The notes under the pieces were generated by a model. That model was not told the origin of the DNA. It saw nothing but the letters and a program-made list of their open reading frames with translations, and ran no database searches. Both the position numbers and the translations under genes were made by a program. Positions 23,601-33,353 of a stretch of 64,000 nt of DNA are shown here, piece by piece. This DNA comes from Smallanthus sonchifolius (taxonomy: Eukaryota; Streptophyta; Magnoliopsida; Asterales; Asteraceae), in NCBI GenBank assembly GCA_023525975.1, contig CM042018.1, forward strand, positions 71,431,001-71,495,000. The letters run 5' to 3'. Each line of letters begins with the position of its first letter. The first letter of the stretch is position 1.

Positions 23601-25509
23601 TAGGAATGAGCTGATTCCTACTCGTACAGTCACAGGATGGAGAGTTTGCATCGATTACCGCAAACTCAATGATGCTACTCGGAAAGACCATTTTCCCCTC
23701 CCGTTCATTGATCAGATGTTGGAGAGATTAGTGGGGAAGATGTTCTATTGTTTCCTGGATGGCTTCTCTGGCTACTTCCAGATCCTGATTGCTCCTGAGG
23801 ACCAGGAGAAGACGACATTCACATGTCCCTATGGCACATTTGCTTATCGGTGGATGCCCTTTGGATTGTGTAATGCTCCAGCCACTTTCCAGCGTTGCAT
23901 GGTGGCCGTTTTCCATGATATGATTGAGGACTCGATGGAGGTTTTCATGGATGACTTTTCTGTGTTTGGGAGTTCCTTTGATCACTGTCTCAGAAATCTA
24001 GAGAGGATGTTGGCCAGATGCGAGGAGGCCAATCTAGTGTTGAACTGGGAGAAATGCCACTTCATGGTAAAGGAGGGCATTGTGCTTGGGCACAAGGTTT
24101 CACGCGCGGGGATTGAGGTTGATAGAGCTAAGATTGATACCATATCTAAGTTGCCCCCGCCCACTTTTGTGAAATCTATTCAGAGTTTCCTTGGTCACGC
24201 GGGCTTTTACAGACGCTTTATTAGAGAATTTTCTAAGATTGCCCGACCGATGACCCAGCTTCTTGAGAAGGAAGCCCAGTTCGTGTTCTCCAACGAGTGC
24301 CTTAGTGCATTCAATTTGTTGAAGGAGAAGTTGGTGAATGCCCCTATCATGGTGGCTCCTGATTGGAAACTAACATTTGATATCATGTGTGACGCGAGTG
24401 ACTTCGCTGTTGGGGCGGTCTTAGGACAGAGGAGAGAGAAGCAGTTTCACCCGATTTATTATGCGAGCAAGACGCACAGGAGCACTACACCACGACGGAG
24501 AAAGAGCTCCTAGCCGTTGTCTTCGCTTTCGATAAATTCCGGTCTTATCTCGTCCTATCAAAGACCATTGTATTCACTGACCATGCAGCTCTTCGGCACC
24601 TGTTCAGCAAACAGGATGCCAAACACCGACTAATCCGGTGGGTTTTGCTTCTTCAGGAGTTCGACATTAAGATCCGCGATAAGAAAGGCGCAGAGAATGT
24701 CGCAGCGGACCACTTGTCCCGTCCTGAGTGCTCAGCTTCATCTGAACTTGTGGGGTCATCCATAAATACAATTTTCCCCATGAGTTTCTCATGCACATAC
24801 AGACACAGGATGAGGAGTGTCCATGTTTGCTGATTTTGCAAACTTTCTTGCTAGTGGGATTGTGATTAAGGGCTTAACGCATCAGCAGAAGCGAAAGTTC
24901 TTTGTGGATGTGAAGCACTATCTTTGGGAGGATCCTTATTTGTTTCGAGTCGGGGCTGATCAGATCGTGCGCAGGTGTGTGTTTGGAGATGAGGCACGTC
25001 AGGTGCTTAGACACTGCCACGAGGGCCCGACAGGTGGACATCATGGAGCTACCTTGACCGCGAAGAAGGTCTTTGAAGCCGGTTTCTTCTAGCCTACCAT
25101 CTTCCGGGATGCTCATGAGATGATCCGAGCTTGTGACGCTTGCCAGAGGGCAAGCAACATTTCGTCCAGGAATGAGATGCCCCAGAACAGCATCCAGATT
25201 TGTGAGATTTTTTATGTGTGGGGTATTGACTTTATGGGACCTTTCCTAGCTTCTCGTGGCATCCGGTATATCCTAGTGGTTGTTGACTACGTTTCTAAGT
25301 GGGCCGAGGCTCAAGCCTTGCCTACTAATGATGCTAGGGTGGTTGTTCGATTTCTGAAGAAGCTGTTCTCTCGCTTTGGTGCCTCCAAAGCTCTTATTAG
25401 TGACCGTGGGACCCATTTCTGTAACTCCCAGTTGGAGAAGGCACTATCACGATATGGTGTGAACCATAGATTCTCCATAGCCTACCATCCACAGACCAGT
25501 GGACAGATA
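20633..25509 (+). pseudogene. Athila gag-pol, 5' part (gag, protease, RT, RNase H, integrase start)
   Basis: Gag (about 20880-21420) has the Athila signature: an FEIKSSIIQMV start, LFPFSLRDRVRAW, YFPPEKTAKLR and a TFYNGLD region; a zinc knuckle (CEFCGGAHPTSAC) is at about 21570. Protease shows DLGASINLMP (22612) and ILGRPFLATA (22827). RT spans about 23350-24180 with FMDDFSV (about 23945). RNase H follows to about 24720 after a frameshift near 24475. The integrase zinc region lies near 25010-25150 and the catalytic core near 25230-25505. In-frame stops (20993, 21149, 21286, 21964, 22713, 22971, 25090) and frameshifts show decay. The frame is split at 25509 by an insertion and resumes at 35383. 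Confidence 0.88.
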
Positions 25510-27533
25510 TGTCACACCCCGCCAAGGCGGAAACGCGAGGCGCGACGTTCATGGTTTCCAAAGCATATGATTACCGCAAACACATACATGATAAATGGAT
25601 ACATTAACAAGTTTAATGTTTTACATTGCAAAACATAATCTGAGTTTACAAAAAATTAAGATTTCACAAATATGACTCAATTCAATGAGTTATACAAGGG
25701 AAATCCTCCTTGAGTAGTATCCATCGTGCATGCATGTAATCTACATTGCTAACCTTGAAATCACGTTCAGTTACCTGAAAAACATACTTAAAATCGTCAA
25801 CACGAGGTTGGTGAGTTCACAGGTTTAATCAAATAGTTCTTTGTAAAACTTCGTTTGTTCATAAATAGTTCAGTTGTATGTGATAAACAGAATAAGAATT
25901 GCTGACCCATTTGTAAACTAGCTAGGAATACAAATAATATGTTCATACATGAGGCGTAACCAAACCATGACAATTGTACATGCCCCTAATTTCGTTATCC
26001 GGTTCTATGCGGCCATAAATCCTCCAGATTGTGGTTAGCGCGACTAACCATGACCGGGAGACGTCACTCTCCATAGTACTATTCATAGGACCCTAGGCTA
26101 CAGTTAATGGTTACTACGATGTTCCAGGGGACTTTAGCGGCCTCAAATCGTTGTTCTCATCTCATGTAAACATAAAAGTCGTGCCTTATTCTCTTGTTAT
26201 CCCATAAAATAGTTGTAAGTATGTTTCTCCCCCAAATATTGAAAACAGTAAAAAGGGGCCGTGAAACTCACCTTGAGTTTGTGTATACTTGTATGATACT
26301 TGTTGTAGTCAACCTTGACTATTTGTACCCTAGATACCAAGGGTAAATTGTTGTTAAGACCAACGTCTTAATTGTAAATTGTTCACCGACCTTGTAAATC
26401 TGATTGTGTTTGTTTAAATATCGTTTTAGTTTTCCAACACATGTTTTGTTATAAAATAGTTTTGAGTTACTACCCAACTAGGACTGTCACAGGTATCGAA
26501 ACTTCATAGTTTCGAGTGGGCAATTGAATGTCGAAACTTCCTAGTTTCGATGGAGTATTAGGTATCGAAACTACCTAGTTTCGGTTAAGTTAACTGGTGT
26601 CAAAACTACCTAGTTTCGGTTGATAAGAAGGGTATCGAAACTACCTAGTTTCGATTGAGCAATATGAATCGAAACTACCTAGTTTCGATTGAACAGCTAG
26701 TATCGAAACTCCTAGTTTCGATCGAGTAACAGGTATCGAAACTACTTGTTTCGATTGAGTATAAGTATCGAAACTTTATAGTTTCGATTACTGGACCTTT
26801 GTTTGACAGAATCAGTCTTGCATATTTATGTTTTAAAAACTTGAATTTGACACATTTTTATTGTTATCTTACTTGCGATTGAACATTTTGTATGCTTAAA
26901 TACGGTTTTTAAGGAAAATATAGTGGATAGTTTGGAGTTTTTACCTTAAAACAGTGACGATGATGATGAGAGAAAACAGAGAATGGTCTTGACTCTTTTT
27001 CAGAATTTTCTTTAAAACACTTGAAATCTTCTTAAAATACCGAATTATGGTTGATTTTGCTTTTGAACTTGGCTTCAAATTCGAAGAGAATGGAAACGTT
27101 TGCCGAATGAAAATGAGAGATAAAATGAGAATTGTGAGGTTTTTGATTGAAAGAAGTATGGTTTTGTCTGAGTTTTTCGCAATAGGAGATATGGGTTTTG
27201 AGTAAAATAATTCGGATGTGAGTGAAAGATGATCGTGGGAGTGGCTTTCTCTGGCTTCGGCCGAGAAAGTCAATAAAAGTGGTTTGAGATAATTTGAATA
27301 AAATAATTAGATTTAGGTATTAATTAGAGTTTTAAAGGGTAATTTAATTCGGTTTATACGGGTATGAGTACCGGTAACTCCCAGAATTACCAAAAATATA
27401 AAACGAGACAATGTTCGGTTTTTGTTAGACCTTCATGTCCTTGTTTGTGAAATTAAGTAAATCACAAAAATGATTATAATGTAAACTTGTTTATAATGTG
27501 TACGGATATTGACCTGAAATGTCGGGTGTCACA
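25510..27533 (-). mobile_element. 3' LTR of the Tekay-like element
   Basis: Plus-strand ends TGTCACACCCCGCC and GGGTGTCACA. It contains the nine-unit palindrome array. There is no coding frame; the 110-codon frame at 26941-27273 is shared with the other LTR and does not resemble a known protein. Confidence 0.95.
26491..26790 (-). repeat. Nine-unit palindrome array in the 3' LTR
   Basis: Nine palindromes of the form TCGAAACTACCTAGTTTCGA are centred at 26505.5, 26540.5, 26574.5, 26609.5, 26644.5, 26678.5, 26712, 26745 and 26777.5 (steps 32.5-35). Centres vary (TTCATA, TACCTA, TCCTA, TTTATA) while arms stay complementary. On the minus strand a TATA-like TTTTATAAC follows near 26450. Confidence 0.9.
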
Positions 27534-27546
27534 TTCTCCCCTTGTT
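27534..27546 (-). promoter_or_regulatory. Polypurine tract
   Basis: On the minus strand AACAAGGGGAGAA abuts the TG of the 3' LTR. Confidence 0.85.
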
Positions 27547-27567
27547 AAAAGAATTTCGTCCCGAAAT

Positions 27568-30500
27568 TCAATTCGTGTCGTCTTGAACTGGTGTATCCTT
27601 AAACAAGGATGGGTATTTTGTTTTCATTTGGTCCTCTCGTTCCCATGTATACTCAGGACCACGCTTTGAGTTCCAACGTACTTTAACCAGTTTGATCCGA
27701 CTACGTCTCAGCTTTTGAACCTTCCAATCTGAAATCTCAATAGGTTCCTCGATGAAGTGAAGTTTATCATCAATGTGAATTTCATCAGGTGGTATAATTA
27801 GCGTCTCGTCTGATAAACACTTCTTGAGATTTGATACATGAAATGTATCATGTACATTGCTTAGTTCTTGTGGCAACTTGAGCTTGTAAGCTACAGGGCC
27901 AATCCTAGCCAGTATTTCGAACGGTCCAACGTATCTAGGGTTGAGCTTACCACGGTTACCAAACCTTGCAACGCCTTTCCATGGCGAGACTTTTAACATT
28001 ACTCGGTCACCAATTTGAAATTCTAATGGTTTCCGTCGGTTATCAGCATAGCTCTTTTGTCTATCTCGGGCAGCTTTCAAACGGTCCTTAATTTTGAAAA
28101 TCTTATCAGTGGTTTCCTGGACAATCTCAGGGCCTGTCAAATGTTTTTCACCAACTTCCGCCCAACATAGCGGTGAGCGGCATTTACGACCATATAAAGC
28201 TTCAAACGGAGCTGCTTTAATGCTCGTGTGATAGCTGTTATTATAGGAAAACTCTGCTAATGGTAAATGAGTATCCCAATTTCCTCCGAAATCAATTACA
28301 CACGCACGCAGCATATCCTCTAAAGTTTGAATGGTCCTTTCGCTTTGACCATCTGTTTGTGGGTGATATGCCGTGCTCATGTCAAGACGTGTGCCCATGG
28401 CTTCTTGTAATAATTTCCAGATTCTAGACACGAATCTGCTGTCTCTATCGGAGATAATAGAAATTGGTACTCCATGCCTAGCCACAATTTCCTTGATATA
28501 AAGTTTTGCAAGTTTCTCGGTTTTATCTGTCTCTTTGATAGGTAGAAAATGAGCTGATTTTGTTAGACGGTCGACAATTACCCATATGGTATCATAACCA
28601 CTGGATGTCTTGGGTAATTTCGTGATAAAATCCATAGAAATCTGTTCCCATTTCCATTGGGGAATTTCAGGTTGTTGTAACAAGCCAGATGGTTTCTGAT
28701 GTTCGGCTTTTACTTTTGAACACGTTAAGCATTTACTGACATATGTGGCAATATCTCCTTTCATATTGGGCCACCAATAATATTCTTTTAGATATTTATA
28801 CATCTTATCTGAACCTGGGTGAATGGAGTACCTGGACTTGTGGGCTTCGTCCATAACTAACTCCCGTAAGTTACCAAAACATGGCACCCAAATTCTATTC
28901 ATGAAGTATAAAGTGTCATCTGACTCAGACTCCAAATGCTTTATCATTCCTCGTAGAGCTTCATTCTGAATGTTTTCTTCTTTAATTGCCTCTTGTTGTG
29001 CCATCCGAATTTGAGTAGTGAGATTTGTATGAATTGTCAATTCTAGGGCACGAACACGGAGAGTTTTAACTCGTTCTTTGCGACTTAAGGCGTCTGCTAC
29101 GACATTGGCTTTTCCGGGATGGTACTTGATATCACAATCATAGTCGTTTAGTAGTTCTACCCAACGACGTTGTCTCATGTTAAGTTCCTTTTGATCGAAG
29201 ATATGTTGAAGACTCTTGTGATCAGTAAAGATAGTACATCTTGTACCGTAAAGATAATGTCTCCAAATCTTGAGCGCAAACACAACTGCACCCAATTCCA
29301 AGTCATGGGTCGTATAATTCCTTTCGTGTACTTTTAGTTGTCGTGAGGCATATGCGATGACTTTGTCTCTTTGCATTAACACACAACCAAGTCCTTGGTG
29401 TGATGCATCACAGTATACGACAAAATTGTCGATTCCCTCATGAAGGGATAGGATTGGTGCACTACACAACTTCTGCTTCAGTAATTGAAAAGCTAACTCT
29501 TGTTTGTCACTCCAATCATACTTCTTTTCTTTCTGGGTTAATGTGGTTAAAGGCAAGGCTATTTTCGAAAAATTCTCGATGAATCGTCTGTAATAGCCGG
29601 CCAAACCCAAAAATTGACGTACTTCTGTCGGAGTCTTTGGTGCTTCCCAGTTTTTGATTGCTTCAATTTTTGATGGATCAACGTGAATTCCTTCCTTGTT
29701 GATGACGTGTCCAAGAAAATGCACTTCTCGGATCCAAAACTCACACTTAGAGAATTTAGCGTAAAGTTTCTCGTTCCTGAGTAGTTCCAAAATTAATTTC
29801 AGATGATGTTCATGATCCTCCTTGGTTCGTGAATATATTAATATGTCATCGATAAATACAATCACGAATTTATCCAAGTATGGCTTGCACACGCGGTTCA
29901 TGAGATCCATGAAGACAGCTGGTGCGTTCGTCAAACCAAATGGCATAACTAGGAATTCGTAGTGGCCATATCGAGTCCTAAATGCTGTCTTTGGTACATC
30001 TTCTTCTTGGATTCTTAATTGGTGATATCCCGAACGTAGGTCGATCTTAGAGTAGAAGCTAGAACCTTGTAGTTGATCGAACAAATCATCTATTCGAGGA
30101 AGTGGGTATCGGTTTTTGATTGTAAGCTTGTTTAATTCTCGGTAATCAATACACATCCTAAAGGTTCCATCCTTTTTCTTTACGAATAGGACCGGAGCTC
30201 CCCAAGGTGAGAAACTCGGTCTTATGAAACCTTTATCAAGCAACTCTTGGAGTTGATTTGATAATTCCTGCATTTCAGAAGGTGCTAATCGATATGGTGA
30301 TCGCGCAACCGGTGCGGCTCCTGGTACCAAGTCGATTCGGAATTCAACTTGCCTCGGTGGTGGTAATCCAGGTAAGTCTTCAGGAAAAACTTCAGGATAA
30401 TCCTTAACGATTGGTATATTCTCAAGTCGACGTTCCTCGGGTTTCTTCTCGACGACGTGAGCCAGGAATACGCAATAGCCTTTACGTAGATACTTACAAG

Positions 30501-31953
30501 CTTTCATGCAGTTTATCATCCTTAACGTTACTCCACTCTTCTCACCTTGAATCGAAAGAATTTCTCCGTTTGGGAGTGGAATTTGGACAATCTTCTCAAA
30601 ACAAACAATCTCTGCATGATTCTTTGACAACCAGTCCATGCCAATAACAACGTCAAAGCTTCCTAAGTCAACAGGTAATAGATCTATACTAAATGTGTGG
30701 TTTTTAAGACATAAGGTACAACCTTGAATGACCTCTCCGGTATTAATTAATTTTCCGTTTGCTAATTCAATTGTATATTTTTGTTCTAGTTTGCTGGGCT
30801 TAATACCGAGTAAGGACTTAAAATCATTTGACACAAAACTCAAATCAGCACCCGTATCGAAAAGTATAGAGGCATAGTGATTATTTATCGGGAACGTACC
30901 AGTGACGATGTTTGGATCTTGTCGCGCGTCACCAGCTCCCATCACAAATGCTCTTCCACGGGCCTGATTGTCGTTTCGGTTCTTCAACTTTGGACAGTCT
31001 TTTCTGAAGTGCTTTGGATCTCCACACTCAAAGCATCCCTGATTCATCCTTCCTGTTCCTGGTTTGACCTGTCCTGCTACTTGATTAGTCTTATTAGGAT
31101 TTGCATTGCTCCAACAGTTATGGGTCATATGCCCATACTTTTTACATTTTCCACATTGGATACACCTTTCACTGTGATGATATCCACACTTGTCACACTT
31201 TGGTCGTGTTCCAAGATATCCACTTTGTCCTTCAAGGTTGGCAGCATAGGCCTTCATAGTTTCAGGTCTCTTGTAAGCCTGATTCTTGTTTTGATTAATT
31301 GGTTTTCCAAACCATTTCCTCTTTTCTCCAGATTTTCCTTCTTCGGTCTCCTTCTTTCCAAACAAACCATCGCGCACAGCATTATCCCTTAGCTTGAATG
31401 CTAGAGTTATAGCGCTCTTGGCATCCATAGGGTTCGATGAAGTCACTAGACTTCGGATTTGAGGTGCGAGACCCCACAAGTATCTTTCAACCTTCTTGTA
31501 TTCTGGGGTAACCATGTGTGGAACCAAGATTGCTAACTCATTGAATCGGTCAGTGTAGCCAGCAACATCATCTCCTGTCATTTGTAAATTCCACATTTCA
31601 GATTCGATCTTTTGTAACTCATTTCGAGGACAATATTCCTCGATCATCATGGCTTTTAGGTCTTCCCATGACAACTCATATGCTGTCTGCCTTCCCAAAG
31701 TCTTTACTTGTGAATTCCACCAAGTTAAAGCTTTATCAGTAACTGAGCATGTAGAATACTTCACCATGCAGTTAGCGGTGCATTCACTAATATCAATCAC
31801 TGATTCCATCTTCTCTATCCATCTCATTAGTCCCACTGCACCCTCGGTGCCATTGAAGTTACGGGGTTTGCAAGATAGAAAGGCCTTGTAGGAGCATTTC
31901 CTAATTGGAGCATCTGTAGAATTACAAGTCATAACGTCATTAATTCGGATCAT
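27568..31953 (-). CDS. Gag-pol polyprotein (gag, protease, RT, RNase H, integrase, chromodomain-like tail)
   Basis: An uninterrupted frame of 1,461 residues. Gag domain about 20-190. Zinc-binding motifs at about 253-280 (CX2C clusters) and CFECGDPKHFRKDC at 307-320. Protease with DTGAD at 366-370. RT about 540-760 with the active site IDD at 701-703. RNase H about 845-950 with CDAS and TDHKSLQ. Integrase HHCC about 1038-1078; catalytic Asp near 1109 (SMDFI) and 1171 (ISDRDSRF), Glu near 1205 (QSERTIQ). A chromodomain-like tail at about 1405-1445 ends WEREDQMKTKYPSLF. All catalytic residues I can check are present, so the enzymes look functional. The ATG at 31953 lies in the same frame as the 83-residue ORF upstream, separated by one TAA, so the true start may be 32214. 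Confidence 0.95.
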   Translation of the reverse strand: MIRINDVMTCNSTDAPIRKCSYKAFLSCKPRNFNGTEGAVGLMRWIEKMESVIDISECTANCMVKYSTCSVTDKALTWWNSQVKTLGRQTAYELSWEDLKAMMIEEYCPRNELQKIESEMWNLQMTGDDVAGYTDRFNELAILVPHMVTPEYKKVERYLWGLAPQIRSLVTSSNPMDAKSAITLAFKLRDNAVRDGLFGKKETEEGKSGEKRKWFGKPINQNKNQAYKRPETMKAYAANLEGQSGYLGTRPKCDKCGYHHSERCIQCGKCKKYGHMTHNCWSNANPNKTNQVAGQVKPGTGRMNQGCFECGDPKHFRKDCPKLKNRNDNQARGRAFVMGAGDARQDPNIVTGTFPINNHYASILFDTGADLSFVSNDFKSLLGIKPSKLEQKYTIELANGKLINTGEVIQGCTLCLKNHTFSIDLLPVDLGSFDVVIGMDWLSKNHAEIVCFEKIVQIPLPNGEILSIQGEKSGVTLRMINCMKACKYLRKGYCVFLAHVVEKKPEERRLENIPIVKDYPEVFPEDLPGLPPPRQVEFRIDLVPGAAPVARSPYRLAPSEMQELSNQLQELLDKGFIRPSFSPWGAPVLFVKKKDGTFRMCIDYRELNKLTIKNRYPLPRIDDLFDQLQGSSFYSKIDLRSGYHQLRIQEEDVPKTAFRTRYGHYEFLVMPFGLTNAPAVFMDLMNRVCKPYLDKFVIVFIDDILIYSRTKEDHEHHLKLILELLRNEKLYAKFSKCEFWIREVHFLGHVINKEGIHVDPSKIEAIKNWEAPKTPTEVRQFLGLAGYYRRFIENFSKIALPLTTLTQKEKKYDWSDKQELAFQLLKQKLCSAPILSLHEGIDNFVVYCDASHQGLGCVLMQRDKVIAYASRQLKVHERNYTTHDLELGAVVFALKIWRHYLYGTRCTIFTDHKSLQHIFDQKELNMRQRRWVELLNDYDCDIKYHPGKANVVADALSRKERVKTLRVRALELTIHTNLTTQIRMAQQEAIKEENIQNEALRGMIKHLESESDDTLYFMNRIWVPCFGNLRELVMDEAHKSRYSIHPGSDKMYKYLKEYYWWPNMKGDIATYVSKCLTCSKVKAEHQKPSGLLQQPEIPQWKWEQISMDFITKLPKTSSGYDTIWVIVDRLTKSAHFLPIKETDKTEKLAKLYIKEIVARHGVPISIISDRDSRFVSRIWKLLQEAMGTRLDMSTAYHPQTDGQSERTIQTLEDMLRACVIDFGGNWDTHLPLAEFSYNNSYHTSIKAAPFEALYGRKCRSPLCWAEVGEKHLTGPEIVQETTDKIFKIKDRLKAARDRQKSYADNRRKPLEFQIGDRVMLKVSPWKGVARFGNRGKLNPRYVGPFEILARIGPVAYKLKLPQELSNVHDTFHVSNLKKCLSDETLIIPPDEIHIDDKLHFIEEPIEISDWKVQKLRRSRIKLVKVRWNSKRGPEYTWEREDQMKTKYPSLFKDTPVQDDTN

Positions 31954-31962
31954 GACTAGGTG

Positions 31963-32214
31963 TTACGGCTTATTTATTCTATTACCTCCAGAACCTCCGG
32001 AACCTCCGGCTGTACCGCTACCTCCTGCACCTCCTCCGCCGGTACCACTGCCGTTTCCTCCACCACTGCCGTTTCCTCCACCACTGTTTCGGTTTGCTTC
32101 ATACTGTTCCATAGCAGCAGCTACTCGTTGTGCTATGAGTTGTTCCACATTTGGGGAAATCGTCTCATTGTTGTCATCAGTAGTGTTACGGGTTGTCCTA
32201 CGCTTAGGTGCCAT
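31963..32214 (-). CDS. Gag N-terminal segment, in frame with gag-pol
   Basis: 83 residues: a basic start (MAPKRRTTRN), a short predicted helix (VEQLIAQRVAAAMEQYEA) and a Gly/Ser/Asn-rich linker. This is the usual N-terminus of plant chromovirus gag. It ends at a TAA, and the gag-pol ATG lies ten bases further in the same frame, so this is most likely the true start of one gag-pol frame interrupted by a nonsense codon. Bases after the stop (CACCTA) resemble, with one mismatch, the CARYYA context known to promote stop-codon readthrough in plants. Confidence 0.8.
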   Translation of the reverse strand: MAPKRRTTRNTTDDNNETISPNVEQLIAQRVAAAMEQYEANRNSGGGNGSGGGNGSGTGGGGAGGSGTAGGSGGSGGNRINKP

Positions 32215-32534
32215 GACGTTCTTTCTAACATATCAATTAAAAAGAAACAACATTATATGACAATAATGATAGCACATGACATAAGGATACAACAACATCA
32301 AACGTAAACCACCATCATTACAATATAAACCATTGCATACATAGTTAAAACATATATAGTACATTGTTCCCAAAAGACAAGGATACAAAAGGGATGGGTT
32401 CACATGACCACATCAGTACTAAAGTTTTTAAACTACATAATGTACTACGGGCACAACCCGCCCGTAATAGGTTTAAAAGAAGAAGTGAGAGTACAATCCA
32501 ATTACATAATGTACTACGGTTTAAAAGACAATCA
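32215..32534 (-). other. Leader between the extra ORF and gag
   Basis: No coding frame on the element's strand. An imperfect repeat containing ACATAATGTACTACGG occurs twice (about 32435-32450 and 32503-32518). Confidence 0.5.
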
Positions 32535-33206
32535 TCATGGCGGGATCCGAGCCTCCACCCTGTCTCGGACCGTAACAGTGAAATGCCAATCCATGTCAGC
32601 TCTCAACTCTAGATAGTTTGTGGCACCCTGTATGTCTCGGGTGTGGTCCTCCAGAGTCTGAACTCGAGATCCGAGCCCTTGACGTAAGCGCATGGCTGCA
32701 TCCCTATGTGCCCGAATATCATCTAGGAGATCATCAAGACGCTCTTCATGTGTACGAGTGCGTGCTACCAAGGTAGGCACTGTGAGCTCCATAGCTTCAC
32801 CAGTGTGGAGTAGGGGTGTTGGAGAGTTGGAAGACTCTCCGAGCTCAAAGGTAGATGGAAAGCTCTCCATCTCCCTCCATCGTGCCAAAGTACTGGGCAT
32901 CCAACGGATAGTTCCCACAGTAGGGTGGTAACAGGGTCGTTCCCTAGATGGTTCTTCACCAGCCACCAAGTCTTCTGGGTCACGGGCTGCTAGATTCCTT
33001 TTGCGTGGAAGTCGAACCTTCTTCCTAGCGCTTTGCACCTTAACTGGTCCTCCGCTTTTCTTTCGGTAGACGATAGGCGGTTTTCCCAAGGCGACTTTAG
33101 GTGGCGTGGAACTACGGGTTTGCACTCGATTTTTGGGACGTGAGGCGGAAAGTTCCTCGTTTGATTCAGTGTCGGAGACGGGATCAGAATGTGAATGTGA
33201 CGACAT
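32535..33206 (-). CDS. Leader ORF of unknown function, between primer site and gag
   Basis: A 223-residue frame on the element strand, upstream of gag, where Tekay elements normally have untranslated leader. I choose the ATG at 33206 (A at -3) over upstream in-frame ATGs at 33227 and 33251. It has an acidic Ser-rich N-terminus, a basic patch resembling a nuclear localisation signal (KKVRLPRKRN, about 62-71), a central region and a C-terminal half likely to be helical (LDDLLDDIRAHRDAAMRLRQ). No family recognised. It is intact in a young copy. It could be an extra capsid or regulatory protein, or an untranslated frame. Confidence 0.55.
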   Translation of the reverse strand: MSSHSHSDPVSDTESNEELSASRPKNRVQTRSSTPPKVALGKPPIVYRKKSGGPVKVQSARKKVRLPRKRNLAARDPEDLVAGEEPSRERPCYHPTVGTIRWMPSTLARWREMESFPSTFELGESSNSPTPLLHTGEAMELTVPTLVARTRTHEERLDDLLDDIRAHRDAAMRLRQGLGSRVQTLEDHTRDIQGATNYLELRADMDWHFTVTVRDRVEARIPP

Positions 33207-33330
33207 GCTTGTGACTACAATATCCATATGACAAAATGACTGGTTATGCAAAACTTATGCAATGAAAACGCTTTAGTGAGTCATTTAGATTATAGACTAG
33301 GTTTCAATTTAGATTCCTAGTTCACTATAA

Positions 33331-33348
33331 TCAATGGCTCTGATACCA
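33331..33348 (-). promoter_or_regulatory. Primer-binding site (tRNA-Met type)
   Basis: Minus-strand TGGTATCAGAGCCATTGA, five bases from the 5' LTR end. Confidence 0.92.
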
Positions 33349-33353
33349 AGTTC

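Noticed and set aside
26941..27273. 110-codon minus-strand frame in the Tekay-like LTR
   Set aside because: Truncated by one base change in the other LTR copy (34881-35117); no recognisable domain; LTR sequence.
30411..31392. Plus-strand frames of 78-171 codons
   Set aside because: Antisense shadows of the intact minus-strand gag-pol frame.
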